Shown: positions 18,617 to 26,416, numbered from the stretch's first letter. The stretch is 64,000 nucleotides of DNA from an uncultured Collinsella sp. (GCA_947642445.1 CANRSF010000013.1:1-64000), one strand, 5' to 3'. The notes: generated by a model from the letters alone, not told the origin. Made by a program: numbers and translations.

Positions 18617-18653
18617 AACCACCACAAAGGGGACAGGCACCTTTGTGGTGGTT
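18617..18653. repeat. Palindrome with GGGGACAGG centre
   Basis: AACCACCACAAAGG and CCTTTGTGGTGGTT are exact 14-bp arms; the loop GGACAGGCA makes GGGGACAGG with the left arm. It belongs to the variable-arm, constant-centre repeat family. Confidence 0.85.
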
Positions 18654-18665
18654 GGGGACGGTTTG

Positions 18666-18720
18666 TCTCGATCTGTAACAGGTAGGCAGCCAAAACCGGG
18701 CTTGGTGTTACAGATCGAGA
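18666..18720. repeat. 55-bp hairpin, copy 1
   Basis: TCTCGATCTGTAACA and TGTTACAGATCGAGA are exact 15-bp arms around 25 bases. A related 55-bp copy follows 24 bases later. The GH1/DUF4867 intergenic region (343 bases) consists mostly of these three palindromes. Confidence 0.85.
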
Positions 18721-18744
18721 TTTTCGGGCAGCCCCCGCAGTTTG

Positions 18745-18799
18745 TCTAAATCTGTAACAGGTAGAGACGATTTAGCCCGCTAGATGTTACAAATCGAGA
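18745..18799. repeat. 55-bp hairpin, copy 2
   Basis: Left arm TCTAAATCTGTAACA, right arm TGTTACAAATCGAGA. The length is the same as copy 1 and the loop begins GGTAG in both, but the arms differ in three positions. It ends nine bases from the DUF4867 stop codon. Confidence 0.8.
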
Positions 18800-18808
18800 C
18801 GGAAGGTG

Positions 18809-19453
18809 CTAGTCACAGGTGATGTCGAGGTTCTTGCCGACGAGGCCCACGTAGCCGCCCTCGGCAGCCTTGGGACTATCTGCGTGGCAGAGAACCCACT
18901 TGTCGGCCTTCCAGTAGCAGTAGCTGTCACCGGCGGCAGGCATGTCGGCTGCGGCCTCGGGGCGCGGGCCATTGGTGCCCGCCGGCAGCGCCACCATCAC
19001 CTGGAAGCCGCCGTCGTCGACCATGCAGGGCGTGTAGTGGAGCGTGGTGTTGAAGACTTCGACGACCGTACCCGCCGGCACGCGGAACGCCTTGACGCAC
19101 GCGGTGTCGAGCTTGCCGCCCTCAATCTCCCAGCGATGCGCCACGAGCAGGATAAAGTCGCGGGCGCCCAGGTTAAACTCGCTGGCGCGGTGATACTCCA
19201 GGCAGTTGAGCTGCGTGTTGTGGCCGTTGCACCAGCCGAGCTGGAAGGGGCGGCCGCCAAACATGAGAAAGCCCAGTTTATCGGCACCCTTGACGCTCTC
19301 GAGCTCCGGCGCGCTTGCTACGTACCTGCTACCCTCGGGAATGGGCGTGGCAGAGAGCGCCTCGAGCACGGGCGACGTGAGCTCGGACGGAACGTCATCC
19401 CAAACGTTGCCATAGGATTTGAACTCGGGATCGTTGACAGAATAGATGTGCAT
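18809..19453 (-). CDS. DUF4867 family protein
   Basis: A 214-residue soluble protein beginning MHIYSVNDPEFKSYG, the recognisable start of DUF4867, with a cupin-like all-beta pattern (FRVPAGTVVEVFNTTLHYTPC near residues 125-145). Family members are usually encoded in sugar catabolic operons of gut bacteria. They are probably metal-dependent isomerases or sugar-binding proteins, but no reaction is established that I know of. GGAG lies five bases before the ATG. The promoter carries a perfect inverted repeat TGTTCGTA-N10-TACGAACA, so the gene is under specific regulation. No sugar genes are directly linked, luxS being upstream on the same strand. Confidence 0.75.
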   Translation of the reverse strand: MHIYSVNDPEFKSYGNVWDDVPSELTSPVLEALSATPIPEGSRYVASAPELESVKGADKLGFLMFGGRPFQLGWCNGHNTQLNCLEYHRASEFNLGARDFILLVAHRWEIEGGKLDTACVKAFRVPAGTVVEVFNTTLHYTPCMVDDGGFQVMVALPAGTNGPRPEAAADMPAAGDSYCYWKADKWVLCHADSPKAAEGGYVGLVGKNLDITCD

Positions 19454-19462
19454 GTTCGCTCC

Positions 19463-19488
19463 TGTTCGTAAATGTGACTATACGAACA
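19463..19488. promoter_or_regulatory. Operator TGTTCGTA-N10-TACGAACA before DUF4867
   Basis: A perfect 8-bp inverted repeat with a ten-base spacer, 10 bases upstream of the DUF4867 start. A minus-10-like TATAGT lies inside the site on the minus strand, so a bound protein would block transcription. The regulator is not identifiable in the window. Confidence 0.6.
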
Positions 19489-19537
19489 TTCTAAAACAAA
19501 CATGAGCGATTTTGAACGCTCGTCCCGACCACTCAAC

Positions 19538-19569
19538 AAAAAGGCGCCCCCGCATAAGCGAAGGCGCCC
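19538..19569 (-). terminator. Terminator after luxS
   Basis: On the minus strand GGCGCCTTCGC pairs with GCGGGGGCGCC and is followed by TTTTTG, about 30-60 bases after the luxS stop. Confidence 0.85.
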
Positions 19570-19597
19570 AATGCGCGCGCTTTGGGCGATAAAGCCC

Positions 19598-20086
19598 TTA
19601 CGCCTGCTGGTAGTGCAGGTGCTTCTCGTCGATATTGGCCAGGTCGCGGTCGAGATAACGGCGCGCGAGCCAGTTTGCCATGGGGAGGTTCTGGTCCAGA
19701 TAGTTACCGCACTCCTCGGGAGCGGCGCCGGGGATATCGCCCTCAAAGCCCGCGACAAACTCGAACAGCTCGCGCACGAGCGGCAAGATCTCCTCGCTCG
19801 TCAGCTCACCAAAGACAACCAGGTAAAAGCCCGTGCGGCAGCCCATGGGGCCAAAGTAGACAATGCGGCTCGACCACTCGGCATGATTGCGGAGGAACGT
19901 GGCACCCAGATGCTCGATGGTGTGGCACTCCGCCGTGTTCATAACCGGCTCCTTGTTGGGCGTGGTCAGGCGCAGGTCAAAGGTGGTGACGGCGGCGCCG
20001 GTCGCCGGATCGTGGTCGATGCGGCTCACATACACGCCGGGCTCGAGCAGCAGATGGTCAACGGAAAAACTCGCGATGCGCTCCAT
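19598..20086 (-). CDS. luxS: S-ribosylhomocysteine lyase LuxS
   Basis: A 162-residue cytoplasmic metalloenzyme that cleaves S-ribosylhomocysteine to homocysteine and the autoinducer-2 precursor in the activated methyl cycle. It shows FSVDHLLLEPGVY at the start, the metal-binding HTIEH motif (about residues 55-59), MGCRTGFY with the catalytic cysteine (about residue 81) and ECGNYLDQNL with the third metal ligand. Length is typical. GAGAGGAT precedes the ATG. Monocistronic with its own terminator; the leader region carries a 75-bp palindrome shared with the end of the upstream kinase gene. Confidence 0.95.
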   Translation of the reverse strand: MERIASFSVDHLLLEPGVYVSRIDHDPATGAAVTTFDLRLTTPNKEPVMNTAECHTIEHLGATFLRNHAEWSSRIVYFGPMGCRTGFYLVVFGELTSEEILPLVRELFEFVAGFEGDIPGAAPEECGNYLDQNLPMANWLARRYLDRDLANIDEKHLHYQQA

Positions 20087-20107
20087 GGCAGATCCTCTCG
20101 GTAGTCA

Positions 20108-20182
20108 ATTTGGGACGGGGCTCTTTTAGCTGGTTCGAATGATCGCACCAATCATACCAGTCAAAAAAGCCCCATCCCAAAT
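20108..20182. repeat. 75-bp nested palindrome between FGGY kinase and luxS
   Basis: Outer arms ATTTGGGACGGGGCT and AGCCCCATCCCAAAT (one mismatch), then TTTT/AAAA, CTGGT/ACCAG and an inner ATGAT/ATCAT. It can terminate the kinase transcript and forms a structured leader 20 bases ahead of luxS. Confidence 0.8.
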
Positions 20183-20221
20183 GAGCTGCCCGGGAATAGC
20201 CTGCGGGCGCCGCGCAGCCGC

Positions 20222-21712
20222 CTAGGCAGTGTAGGCAATGGTCGCGTCGACGGCGTGACGCCAGCCGGCGATCTTTTTGGCTCGTTCGTCGGCGGACATG
20301 GCAGGCTCCACGATGCCGCGAGCGCCGTAGACGTCAACGACGTCGCGCGTGTACATGCCCAGCGCAATGCCGCAGGCCCAGGCCGCACCCAGACCGCTCA
20401 TCTCGTCGTTGCTCGCGATGCGGATGGGCGAGCCAACCAAGTCGCTCTCAAACTGCATCAGGTACGCGTCGCGCGTGGGGCCGCCGTCAACACGAAGCTC
20501 GGCCAGTGCCGCGCCCGAATCCTCGACCATCGCATCAATCACGTCAAAGATTTGATAGGCGATCGACTCGTCGGCGGCCTTTACGAACTCCGCACGGCCC
20601 GTGGTGCGCGTCATGCCAAAGACGCAGGCCTCGGCGTCACTCGCCCAGTGCGGCGCGCCCAAACCGGTAAACGCCGGCACAAAGTAGACGCGACTCGCCG
20701 GATTGGCGGCGTAGCACAGGTCGGTAACTTCCTCGGGGTTATTGATGAGCTCAAGATCGTCGCGCAGCCACGTCTTGACGGCGCCGGCGTAGCTCACGTT
20801 GCCCTCGAGAACATACTCGGTCACACCGTCCATACGCCATGCGAGCGAGCTCGAAAGCCCATGCGAGCTGGCGACGAACTCGTCGCCGACGTTCATCATG
20901 ACCGAGCTTCCGGTGCCATAGGTCGCCTTGGCCATGCCGCGGCTATGGCAGCCCTGGGCAAACAAGGCGGCATGGCTGTCGCCGAGCACGCCGTGAATGG
21001 GCACGGGCGCCGGCAAAAAGCCGCCCAGGTCCGTTGTACCGAACAGGCCATCGGAATCGGTCACCTGCGGCAGGCACGCCGGATTGACACCAAAGGCCTC
21101 GCACACAGGCTCGCTCCAGCAGCCACGGCGCAGGTCAAAAAGCTGCGTGCGGCTGGCATTGGACCAGTCGCAGCGGAACTCCACGCCGCCCGTGAGCGTC
21201 CAGACCACCCAGGCATCGATGGTGCCCAGGCACAGTTCGCCTGCCGCCGCGGCCTCGGCAGCCGCGGGAACGTTCGCGAGGATCCAAGTCATCTTGCCCG
21301 CCGGGTAGTAGGGCGAGAGCACCAGACCCGTCGTGTCACGCACCAGCTCGGCCACGCCTTCGCGCGCAGCCAGCTCGTCGCACAGCTCGCGGGCGCGGGC
21401 GCACTGCCACACCACGGCATCGCACAGCGGCTCGCCCGTCGTGCGGCTCCAGGCAACGGTGGTCTCGCGCTGGTTGGAAATGCCAACGCCGGCGACGTCG
21501 GCCGGATCGACCCCGGTCTCCTCCACCACGGTGCGTGCCACAGCCAGCACGTTGGCGGCGATCTCGGCCGGGTCATGGCTCACCCAGCCGGCCTCGTTGA
21601 CAATCTGGCGATGCGAGCGATCGGCGCGATGGATCAGATGGCCGCCCTCGTCCACCAGCAGCGCCTTAGTACCCTGTGTGGACTGATCGATTCCGATGAT
21701 GTATTTGCTCAT
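20222..21712 (-). CDS. FGGY-family kinase, glycerol-kinase-like
   Basis: A 496-residue kinase closest in layout to glycerol kinase. The phosphate 1 motif is IGIDQSTQGTKALLVDE and the FGGY C-terminal signature is VDGGPTRDAYLMQFESDLVG. Comparing with the E. coli GlpK pocket: Arg-Glu (SNQRETT), Trp (VVWQ), Tyr (SPYY) and Asp (LGDSHAA) are kept. The Gln after that Asp is Ser, and the GTGCFM Phe position reads GTGSSV. Thus the glycerol pocket is opened on one side. It follows a split transketolase and a sugar isomerase on the same strand after 142 bases. A ketose kinase feeding the transketolase is therefore as plausible as glycerol phosphorylation. GGAGAG precedes the ATG. An annotation pipeline would probably call it glpK. 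Confidence 0.8.
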   Translation of the reverse strand: MSKYIIGIDQSTQGTKALLVDEGGHLIHRADRSHRQIVNEAGWVSHDPAEIAANVLAVARTVVEETGVDPADVAGVGISNQRETTVAWSRTTGEPLCDAVVWQCARARELCDELAAREGVAELVRDTTGLVLSPYYPAGKMTWILANVPAAAEAAAAGELCLGTIDAWVVWTLTGGVEFRCDWSNASRTQLFDLRRGCWSEPVCEAFGVNPACLPQVTDSDGLFGTTDLGGFLPAPVPIHGVLGDSHAALFAQGCHSRGMAKATYGTGSSVMMNVGDEFVASSHGLSSSLAWRMDGVTEYVLEGNVSYAGAVKTWLRDDLELINNPEEVTDLCYAANPASRVYFVPAFTGLGAPHWASDAEACVFGMTRTTGRAEFVKAADESIAYQIFDVIDAMVEDSGAALAELRVDGGPTRDAYLMQFESDLVGSPIRIASNDEMSGLGAAWACGIALGMYTRDVVDVYGARGIVEPAMSADERAKKIAGWRHAVDATIAYTA

Positions 21713-21824
21713 GTACTCTCCTGTCTCCCCCGTCGATTCAAAACTAAAACCCGACGGACAAGGAGCGAGTGGCCGACCGGCTCATGAGAGCGCAGCCGGC
21801 CTGCTCAGAATTCAACCTAAAAGG

Positions 21825-21855
21825 ATTGGTGCAAACCTGTCCCCGATGCACCAAT
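21825..21855. repeat. 31-bp palindrome touching a stop codon
   Basis: ATTGGTGCA and TGCACCAAT flank AACCTGTCCCCGA. The last base belongs to the TAA stop codon of the transketolase C-terminal subunit. It has the CTGTCCCC centre of the variable-arm repeat family. Confidence 0.8.
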
Positions 21856-22796
21856 TACTCTGCGGGAAGGAACTCGGCGACCGTCTTTGCGATTCCCTCG
21901 CCCGTCAGGCCGTAGTGCGCAAAGACCTCGGGGCTCGTGCCGGTGATGACCGGCGCATCGGGCAGGCTCAGGCACTTGACCGGACGCGGGCAATGCTCGC
22001 CCACGACCTGCGCGACCATGGAACCCAGGCCACCGAAGGGGCTGTGCTCCTCGACGGTCACGACGGCGCGCGTGGCACCGGCGGCCTCGATCACGGCCTC
22101 GGCATCGAGCGGCTTGACGCAGTACATATCGAGCACCGTTGCCGAGATGCCCTGCTCGGCCAGCAGATCGGCGGCGTCCACGGCATGGCGGACCATCTCA
22201 CCGGTGGCGACAATCGTCACATCGGTGCCGCGGCGCACCCAGGTGGCGCGATCCATCTGGAACGGGCACTCGTCCTCAGTGTACACGTCCTCCACCGGGT
22301 TGCGGCCCACGCGGATGTAGGCCGGCTTGTTGTCGGCGACCAGGGCACGCACGAGCTCGGCGGTCTGGAAGCGATCGCTCGGCAGATACACGCGCATGTT
22401 GGGAATCGCGCTCATGGCGGCGATATCCTGCGCGGAGTGATGGCTCATGCCTAAGGCGCCGTAGGACACGCCGCCCGAGATGCCGATGAGCTTGACGTTG
22501 GTGTTGGAGTACGAAACGTCGACCTTGCACTGCTCATACGAGCGCGTGGTCACAAAGGACGCCGGCGAGGCGGCCCAGGCCTTCTTGCCGCACGAGGCCA
22601 TGCCGGCGGCGATGCTCACCAGGTCCTGCTCGGCAATGCCGACCTCAACGGACTGCTGGGGATACTGGTCAAAGAACGGCGTGAGCGATGCAGAGCCGCG
22701 GGAGTCGGAGCACAGGACGACGATGTCTTTATCGGTTGCGGCGGCCTCGAGCAGCGTGTCGCAGATAGCCTTTCGGTTGGCGATCTTGTTAGCCAT
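21855..22796 (-). CDS. Transketolase-like enzyme, C-terminal subunit
   Basis: A 313-residue protein holding the pyrimidine-binding and C-terminal domains of transketolase. The catalytic Glu is in VEVGIAEQDLVSIAAGMA (about residue 55); ISGGVSYGALGMSHHSAQDI and the C-terminal domain TIVATGEMV...VTVEEHSPFGGLGSMVA are typical. It cannot work without the thiamine-diphosphate-binding half encoded just upstream, whose stop codon overlaps this start by eight bases. AAGGAGG precedes the ATG. Split transketolases occur in general pentose metabolism and in specialised routes such as apulose 4-phosphate or sulfosugar cleavage. The neighbouring isomerase and kinase make a specialised sugar likely here. 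Confidence 0.88.
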   Translation of the reverse strand: MANKIANRKAICDTLLEAAATDKDIVVLCSDSRGSASLTPFFDQYPQQSVEVGIAEQDLVSIAAGMASCGKKAWAASPASFVTTRSYEQCKVDVSYSNTNVKLIGISGGVSYGALGMSHHSAQDIAAMSAIPNMRVYLPSDRFQTAELVRALVADNKPAYIRVGRNPVEDVYTEDECPFQMDRATWVRRGTDVTIVATGEMVRHAVDAADLLAEQGISATVLDMYCVKPLDAEAVIEAAGATRAVVTVEEHSPFGGLGSMVAQVVGEHCPRPVKCLSLPDAPVITGTSPEVFAHYGLTGEGIAKTVAEFLPAE

Positions 22797-23625
22797 TGAT
22801 GGCCTCCTTATGGGCAGCGAAATCGGCGATGATCTGGGCATATTCCTCATCGTTGGGCAGGTGATGATGCCAGGCGGCCTTGTCCTCCATAACCGGCGAG
22901 CCGTAGCCCTTCACTGTGTTGAGGATGATGACCGTGGGCTTACCCTTGGTCTCGGCGGCCAGCGTCAGCGCGGCATCGATGGCCTGGACGTCGTTGCCCG
23001 GAATGGACAGCACGTTCCAACCGAAGGCGGCCCAGCGCTCCTCCTGCGAATCCTGCTTCATGACGTCCTCGGTGCTGCCGCTGATCTGCAGGCGGTTGCG
23101 GTCCACGAGCGCGCACAGGTTATCGAGCTGGTAATTGCCGCCGCTCATGGCGCCCTCCCAGACCGAGCCCTCGGCAAGCTCGCCGTCGCCCATGATGGTG
23201 TAGACGCGGTAGCCGCGGCCATCCATCTTGCCGGCAAGTGCCATGCCCACAGCCACGGGCAGACCGTGACCCAACGAGCCCGAGTTCATCTCGATGCCCT
23301 TGAGCTTGTTGTTGGGGTGGCCGATGTAGGGGCTGCCGAACTTGGAGAAGCGGGCCTTGACGTCATCAAGGTCAAGATAGCCCTCGTGGCAGAGCACCGC
23401 GTAGTAGGCCTCCATGGCGTGGCCCTTGGAGAGCACGAAGCGGTCGCGACCGGGATCGTCGACGGTCTCGGGCGAAATGTTGAGGTGGTTGGCGTAGAGG
23501 GTCATCAGCGCATCGATGACCGACATGTCGCCGCCGATGTGCCCGCCGGCGCCAGCCATGATGATATCGACGCAATCGCGTCGAAGGTCCCAACGCAGGG
23601 ACTCAAGCTCTTCGATAGTTGCCAT
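22789..23625 (-). CDS. Transketolase-like enzyme, N-terminal (thiamine-binding) subunit
   Basis: A 278-residue subunit with the thiamine diphosphate motif GDGELAEGSVWEGAM...LCALVDRN (about 140-170). It also has the substrate-phosphate and cofactor histidines in GGHIGGDMS, SKGHAMEAYY and GSLGHGLPVAVGMAL. Together with the following subunit it would transfer a two-carbon ketol unit between sugar phosphates. Its ATG lies two bases after the isomerase stop codon (GGAGAG upstream), so the three genes are translationally linked. The short length, about 280 residues, is normal for the N-terminal half in split enzymes. Confidence 0.88.
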   Translation of the reverse strand: MATIEELESLRWDLRRDCVDIIMAGAGGHIGGDMSVIDALMTLYANHLNISPETVDDPGRDRFVLSKGHAMEAYYAVLCHEGYLDLDDVKARFSKFGSPYIGHPNNKLKGIEMNSGSLGHGLPVAVGMALAGKMDGRGYRVYTIMGDGELAEGSVWEGAMSGGNYQLDNLCALVDRNRLQISGSTEDVMKQDSQEERWAAFGWNVLSIPGNDVQAIDAALTLAAETKGKPTVIILNTVKGYGSPVMEDKAAWHHHLPNDEEYAQIIADFAAHKEAING

Positions 23626-23627
23626 TT

Positions 23628-25028
23628 CTACTCTCCTCGCAGGTAAGCTTTGACGTCTTCTTCGATGGGGTCGTACAGGTCGGGGACAATGCCGATGTAC
23701 TTGCACGCCTCGTAGAGCACCGGCACCACGTTGGCGTGAATGGCGACGCAATGGTGGATGTAGGGACCCTCGACGATCTTGGCCTCGAGGCGCTTGAGGT
23801 TGTCGACCTCGACCCACAGGTAGGTGCCCATGCCGGCCGGGCCGTCGATGCCGCGGGCGTTGCCCAGCAGCAGCGAGTACTCGCCGTTGTCGCCGTCAAA
23901 GCGGGCAAGGGTGAGGTCGCCGTGCTTGGCCTCGGCCGTCAGCGCGCCGGGGTGATCGAAGGCCAGCGGATAGGTGAGCTTGGGCTTGACGGCCGCGCAG
24001 CTGCAGGGCCAGGGGCCGCAGTGCTGCAGCAGCTCGCCGTTCTCGTTATCGGGATGACGCACGGTCCAGTCGGCGAACATGCCGCGGTGACGGCCCAGGT
24101 CGGCGGCCTCGACCATCAGCGCGGTGATAGCGCCATGGATGTCGGTCTCGCAGACGATGGGGATGCCCATCTCGTTGAGGATTGCGTTGGCGGCGCAGGG
24201 CATAATGCCCAACTCGTCCTGCAGGGCGTTCCAGCACTGGATGGCGCCGGCGTTGCAGCCGTACTTCTCGACCAGGCGCTTCATGGCAATGGCGAGTCCT
24301 GCGACCGCAGGAACCTTGTCCTCGGGGATGCAGATCTCAAAGCTGTCACCAATGTGGGCGAGCATGGTTGCCATGGCCTGCTCGTCAGCCTGGGCGTCGC
24401 GCACGGCCTGGACAAGCTCGGTCATGGGGATGGGCGAAAGCTGGATGTTGAACTTCTCGAGCAGCTCGCCCTCGTTGCACATGGTCGACCAGAAATCGAA
24501 CGGACGGGTGGCCATCTGCAGGATGCGGGTGTGCTTGAAGGTCTTGACCACGTTGCACACGGCCAAAAAGTCCCAGACGCCGCGCTCGAACTCGGGATCG
24601 GTCAGACGGCAGTTGGTCATGTAGGTGAAGGGAACCTGGAAGCGGCGCAGGACCTTGCCGGTGGCGAACAGACCGCACTGGCTATCACGCAGACGGGTGC
24701 CGTCGGGCTCGGGGCGCTCGTCGCGCGGCCCCCACAGCAGCACGGGCAAACCGAGCTCGCGGGCAAGGCGGGCGCAGACATACTCGGTACCAAAGTTGGC
24801 GTGGCAGAGCATGATGCCGTCGACGCCCTCGGCGCGGAACTTCTCGACGATAGGCGCGATATGGCTGTCGTCGAACAGCAGGCCCTCGTCGTTGATGTCG
24901 TCGATATCCACAATCTCGACGCCGATCTCGCGCAGGCGATCAGCCGTCAGACCGCGATACTTGATCGCGTCCGGCGCGCTAAAGATACTGCGGCGCGTGG
25001 GCACAAAGCCGAGCTTGATCTTGTCCAT
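23628..25028 (-). CDS. L-fucose/L-arabinose isomerase superfamily protein
   Basis: A 466-residue cytoplasmic protein of the FucI/AraA-like fold (COG2407 type). The N-terminal Rossmann-like part starts IKLGFVPTRRSIF and includes HANFGTEYVCARLA. The central part has GCNAGAIQCWNALQDELGIMPC and the metal-ligand region GIPIVCETDIHGAITALM, and the C-terminal part has GPYIHHCVAIHAN with the conserved histidines. Such enzymes interconvert aldoses and ketoses with a divalent metal. The gene heads an operon with the two transketolase subunits, and its promoter is dotted with GTTTAC/TAAAC half-sites matching those around the PTS and lacI-family genes. The sugar is unknown: pentose, apiose or sulfoquinovose are conceivable. 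Confidence 0.8.
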   Translation of the reverse strand: MDKIKLGFVPTRRSIFSAPDAIKYRGLTADRLREIGVEIVDIDDINDEGLLFDDSHIAPIVEKFRAEGVDGIMLCHANFGTEYVCARLARELGLPVLLWGPRDERPEPDGTRLRDSQCGLFATGKVLRRFQVPFTYMTNCRLTDPEFERGVWDFLAVCNVVKTFKHTRILQMATRPFDFWSTMCNEGELLEKFNIQLSPIPMTELVQAVRDAQADEQAMATMLAHIGDSFEICIPEDKVPAVAGLAIAMKRLVEKYGCNAGAIQCWNALQDELGIMPCAANAILNEMGIPIVCETDIHGAITALMVEAADLGRHRGMFADWTVRHPDNENGELLQHCGPWPCSCAAVKPKLTYPLAFDHPGALTAEAKHGDLTLARFDGDNGEYSLLLGNARGIDGPAGMGTYLWVEVDNLKRLEAKIVEGPYIHHCVAIHANVVPVLYEACKYIGIVPDLYDPIEEDVKAYLRGE

Positions 25029-25048
25029 GTACGTCCTCCCCTAGTCAC

Positions 25049-25105
25049 ATGTTCAGTAAACAGACGCATGTTTCGTTTTGTTATGTTTACTAAATGTTTT
25101 ACTCT
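25049..25105. promoter_or_regulatory. Operator-like half-site cluster before the isomerase operon
   Basis: AGTAAACAGACGCATGTTTCG and, 20 bases further, ATGTTTACTAAATGTTTTAC contain the same GTAAACA/TGTTTAC half-sites as at 4489-4824. They lie 20-80 bases upstream of the isomerase start codon. Further upstream, CTAAACGG and GTAAACAATC continue the pattern. Confidence 0.55.
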
Positions 25106-25194
25106 TTTGTTTAAAAGTTTAGCGCGAAAGTCTCGTAAACGGTAGAGAAATCAGCCTAAACGGTATGTAAACAATCTGAACATACAAGGGCAAC

Positions 25195-25223
25195 AAAAAG
25201 AGGGCCCCGAAGGACCCTCTTTT
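25195..25223 (-). terminator. Terminator after the lacI-family gene
   Basis: AAAAAGAGGG and CCCTCTTTT flank CCCCGAAGGA. On the minus strand it follows the regulator stop by about 60 bases and ends in TTTTTG. It separates the regulator from the isomerase operon. Confidence 0.85.
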
Positions 25224-25285
25224 GAATAGCGCTATGTTTACTGCCCTAGCGAGCTTTGGCACGCTGCAGGCGATGCCGTCTCCGC

Positions 25286-26296
25286 CTAGATCTCGCGCAC
25301 GCTCTGGCGCTCGACAAAATAGGTCGACACAGCCGTTTTGCAGGTGTAGCTCTTGGGATTGCGGATGTTGCCCACCAGGCGGCGCACCGCGATCTCACCC
25401 ACCTCGTGCTTGGGAACATGCACCGTGGTGAGCGGCGGGTTGGAAAAAGCGCCCAGAGATAGGTCGTCAAAGCCGATGATCGAGACATCCTCGGGCACGC
25501 GAATGCCGTGCTCGTTGAACGCGCGCATGGCACCCACGGCGAGCACGTCGTTCTCGGCAAAGAAAGCCGTCGGCAGGTCGTCGTGCGAGGCATTGTCGAG
25601 CCACGCGCCCATGTCGCGATAAGCGCCCTCGAGCGTGGTGCCCAGCGTGACGCGCCATGCCGGATTGGCCTCGAGGTCCGCATCCTCAAGCGCTTGGCGA
25701 TAGCCGCGCTCGCGGTCCTTAAAGTTGCGGATACGAAGGTCGCCCGCCAGATAGCCGATTTGCTTGTGACCTTTCTCGATAAGGTAGTCCACGGCACGCA
25801 GCACCGAATCGGTATTGGCAATGACCACGGCATCGAAGTACTGGCGGTCGCTCCAGCCATCGAGCACGATCAGGTGGGCGGCGGCGTTAGCGAACAGGGC
25901 GTAGTCCTCCTCGCCCAACTCGGTGCCCATCAGCACGATGGCGGCAGACGGGTCGGCGATCAGGCCCTCGACCTGCGGACGCACGGCGTCTAGGTCGCTA
26001 AAGTCGAGCGAGACAAAGCTCGTGCTCATGCCGTGGCGACGCGCCTGGCGCTCCACGCCCTCGATGACCGCGGGGTGGAAGGTGCTCTCGTCCAGGATGG
26101 CGCCCGTCTTGCGCGCGAGCACAAACTGGATGCTCTCGAGCTGCGTCGACTGCTGATAGCCGAGCGACTGCGCGCACTCCAGGATGACTTTGGCGGTCTC
26201 CTCGCTCACGCTGCGCTTGCGGTTGAGCGCGTTGGACACGGTCGCAGGCGAAAAACCGGTGATGCGGCTGATCTCGCGAACACTTGCTTTGGCCAT
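25286..26296 (-). CDS. LacI-family transcriptional regulator
   Basis: A 336-residue repressor. The N-terminal helix-turn-helix and hinge read VREISRITGFSPATVSNALN and the periplasmic-binding-protein-like sensor domain runs from about residue 60 to the end (GIRVPEDVSIIGFDDLSLGAF is the typical late motif). The ATG at 26296 follows AGGGGG; the frame runs 27 codons further upstream without a ribosome site. Its own promoter and the following isomerase promoter carry TAAAC/GTTTA half-sites, so it is likely autoregulated. It probably controls the isomerase-transketolase operon and, judged by the same sites, the PTS/esterase region at 4.4-4.8 kb. The inducer is unknown. Confidence 0.9.
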   Translation of the reverse strand: MAKASVREISRITGFSPATVSNALNRKRSVSEETAKVILECAQSLGYQQSTQLESIQFVLARKTGAILDESTFHPAVIEGVERQARRHGMSTSFVSLDFSDLDAVRPQVEGLIADPSAAIVLMGTELGEEDYALFANAAAHLIVLDGWSDRQYFDAVVIANTDSVLRAVDYLIEKGHKQIGYLAGDLRIRNFKDRERGYRQALEDADLEANPAWRVTLGTTLEGAYRDMGAWLDNASHDDLPTAFFAENDVLAVGAMRAFNEHGIRVPEDVSIIGFDDLSLGAFSNPPLTTVHVPKHEVGEIAVRRLVGNIRNPKSYTCKTAVSTYFVERQSVREI

Positions 26297-26375
26297 TGTT
26301 CCCCCTAGTAACGGTCGCGGTCGAGCATCGTGGCCTGACCGCCCCGTGACTCGACAACTAAACGACCGCAAATTC

Positions 26376-26416
26376 AATCTAAACAGAATAGTAAATGTTT
26401 AATAGCTAGTTTAGCC
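26376..26416. promoter_or_regulatory. Putative autoregulatory operators of the lacI-family gene
   Basis: ATCTAAACAGAATAGTAAA followed by TGTTTAATAGCTAGTTTAG gives four TAAAC/TTTA-type half-sites 80-120 bases upstream of the regulator start. The rest of the 200-base gap to the nucleoside hydrolase gene shows nothing else. Confidence 0.5.

Noticed and set aside
22789-25028. Complete sulfoglycolytic transketolase pathway
   Set aside because: Isomerase plus split transketolase would fit, but no sulfosugar importer, sulfolactaldehyde reductase/dehydrogenase or sulfo-erythrose isomerase is visible in the window, and a FGGY kinase fits a non-sulfonated ketose better.
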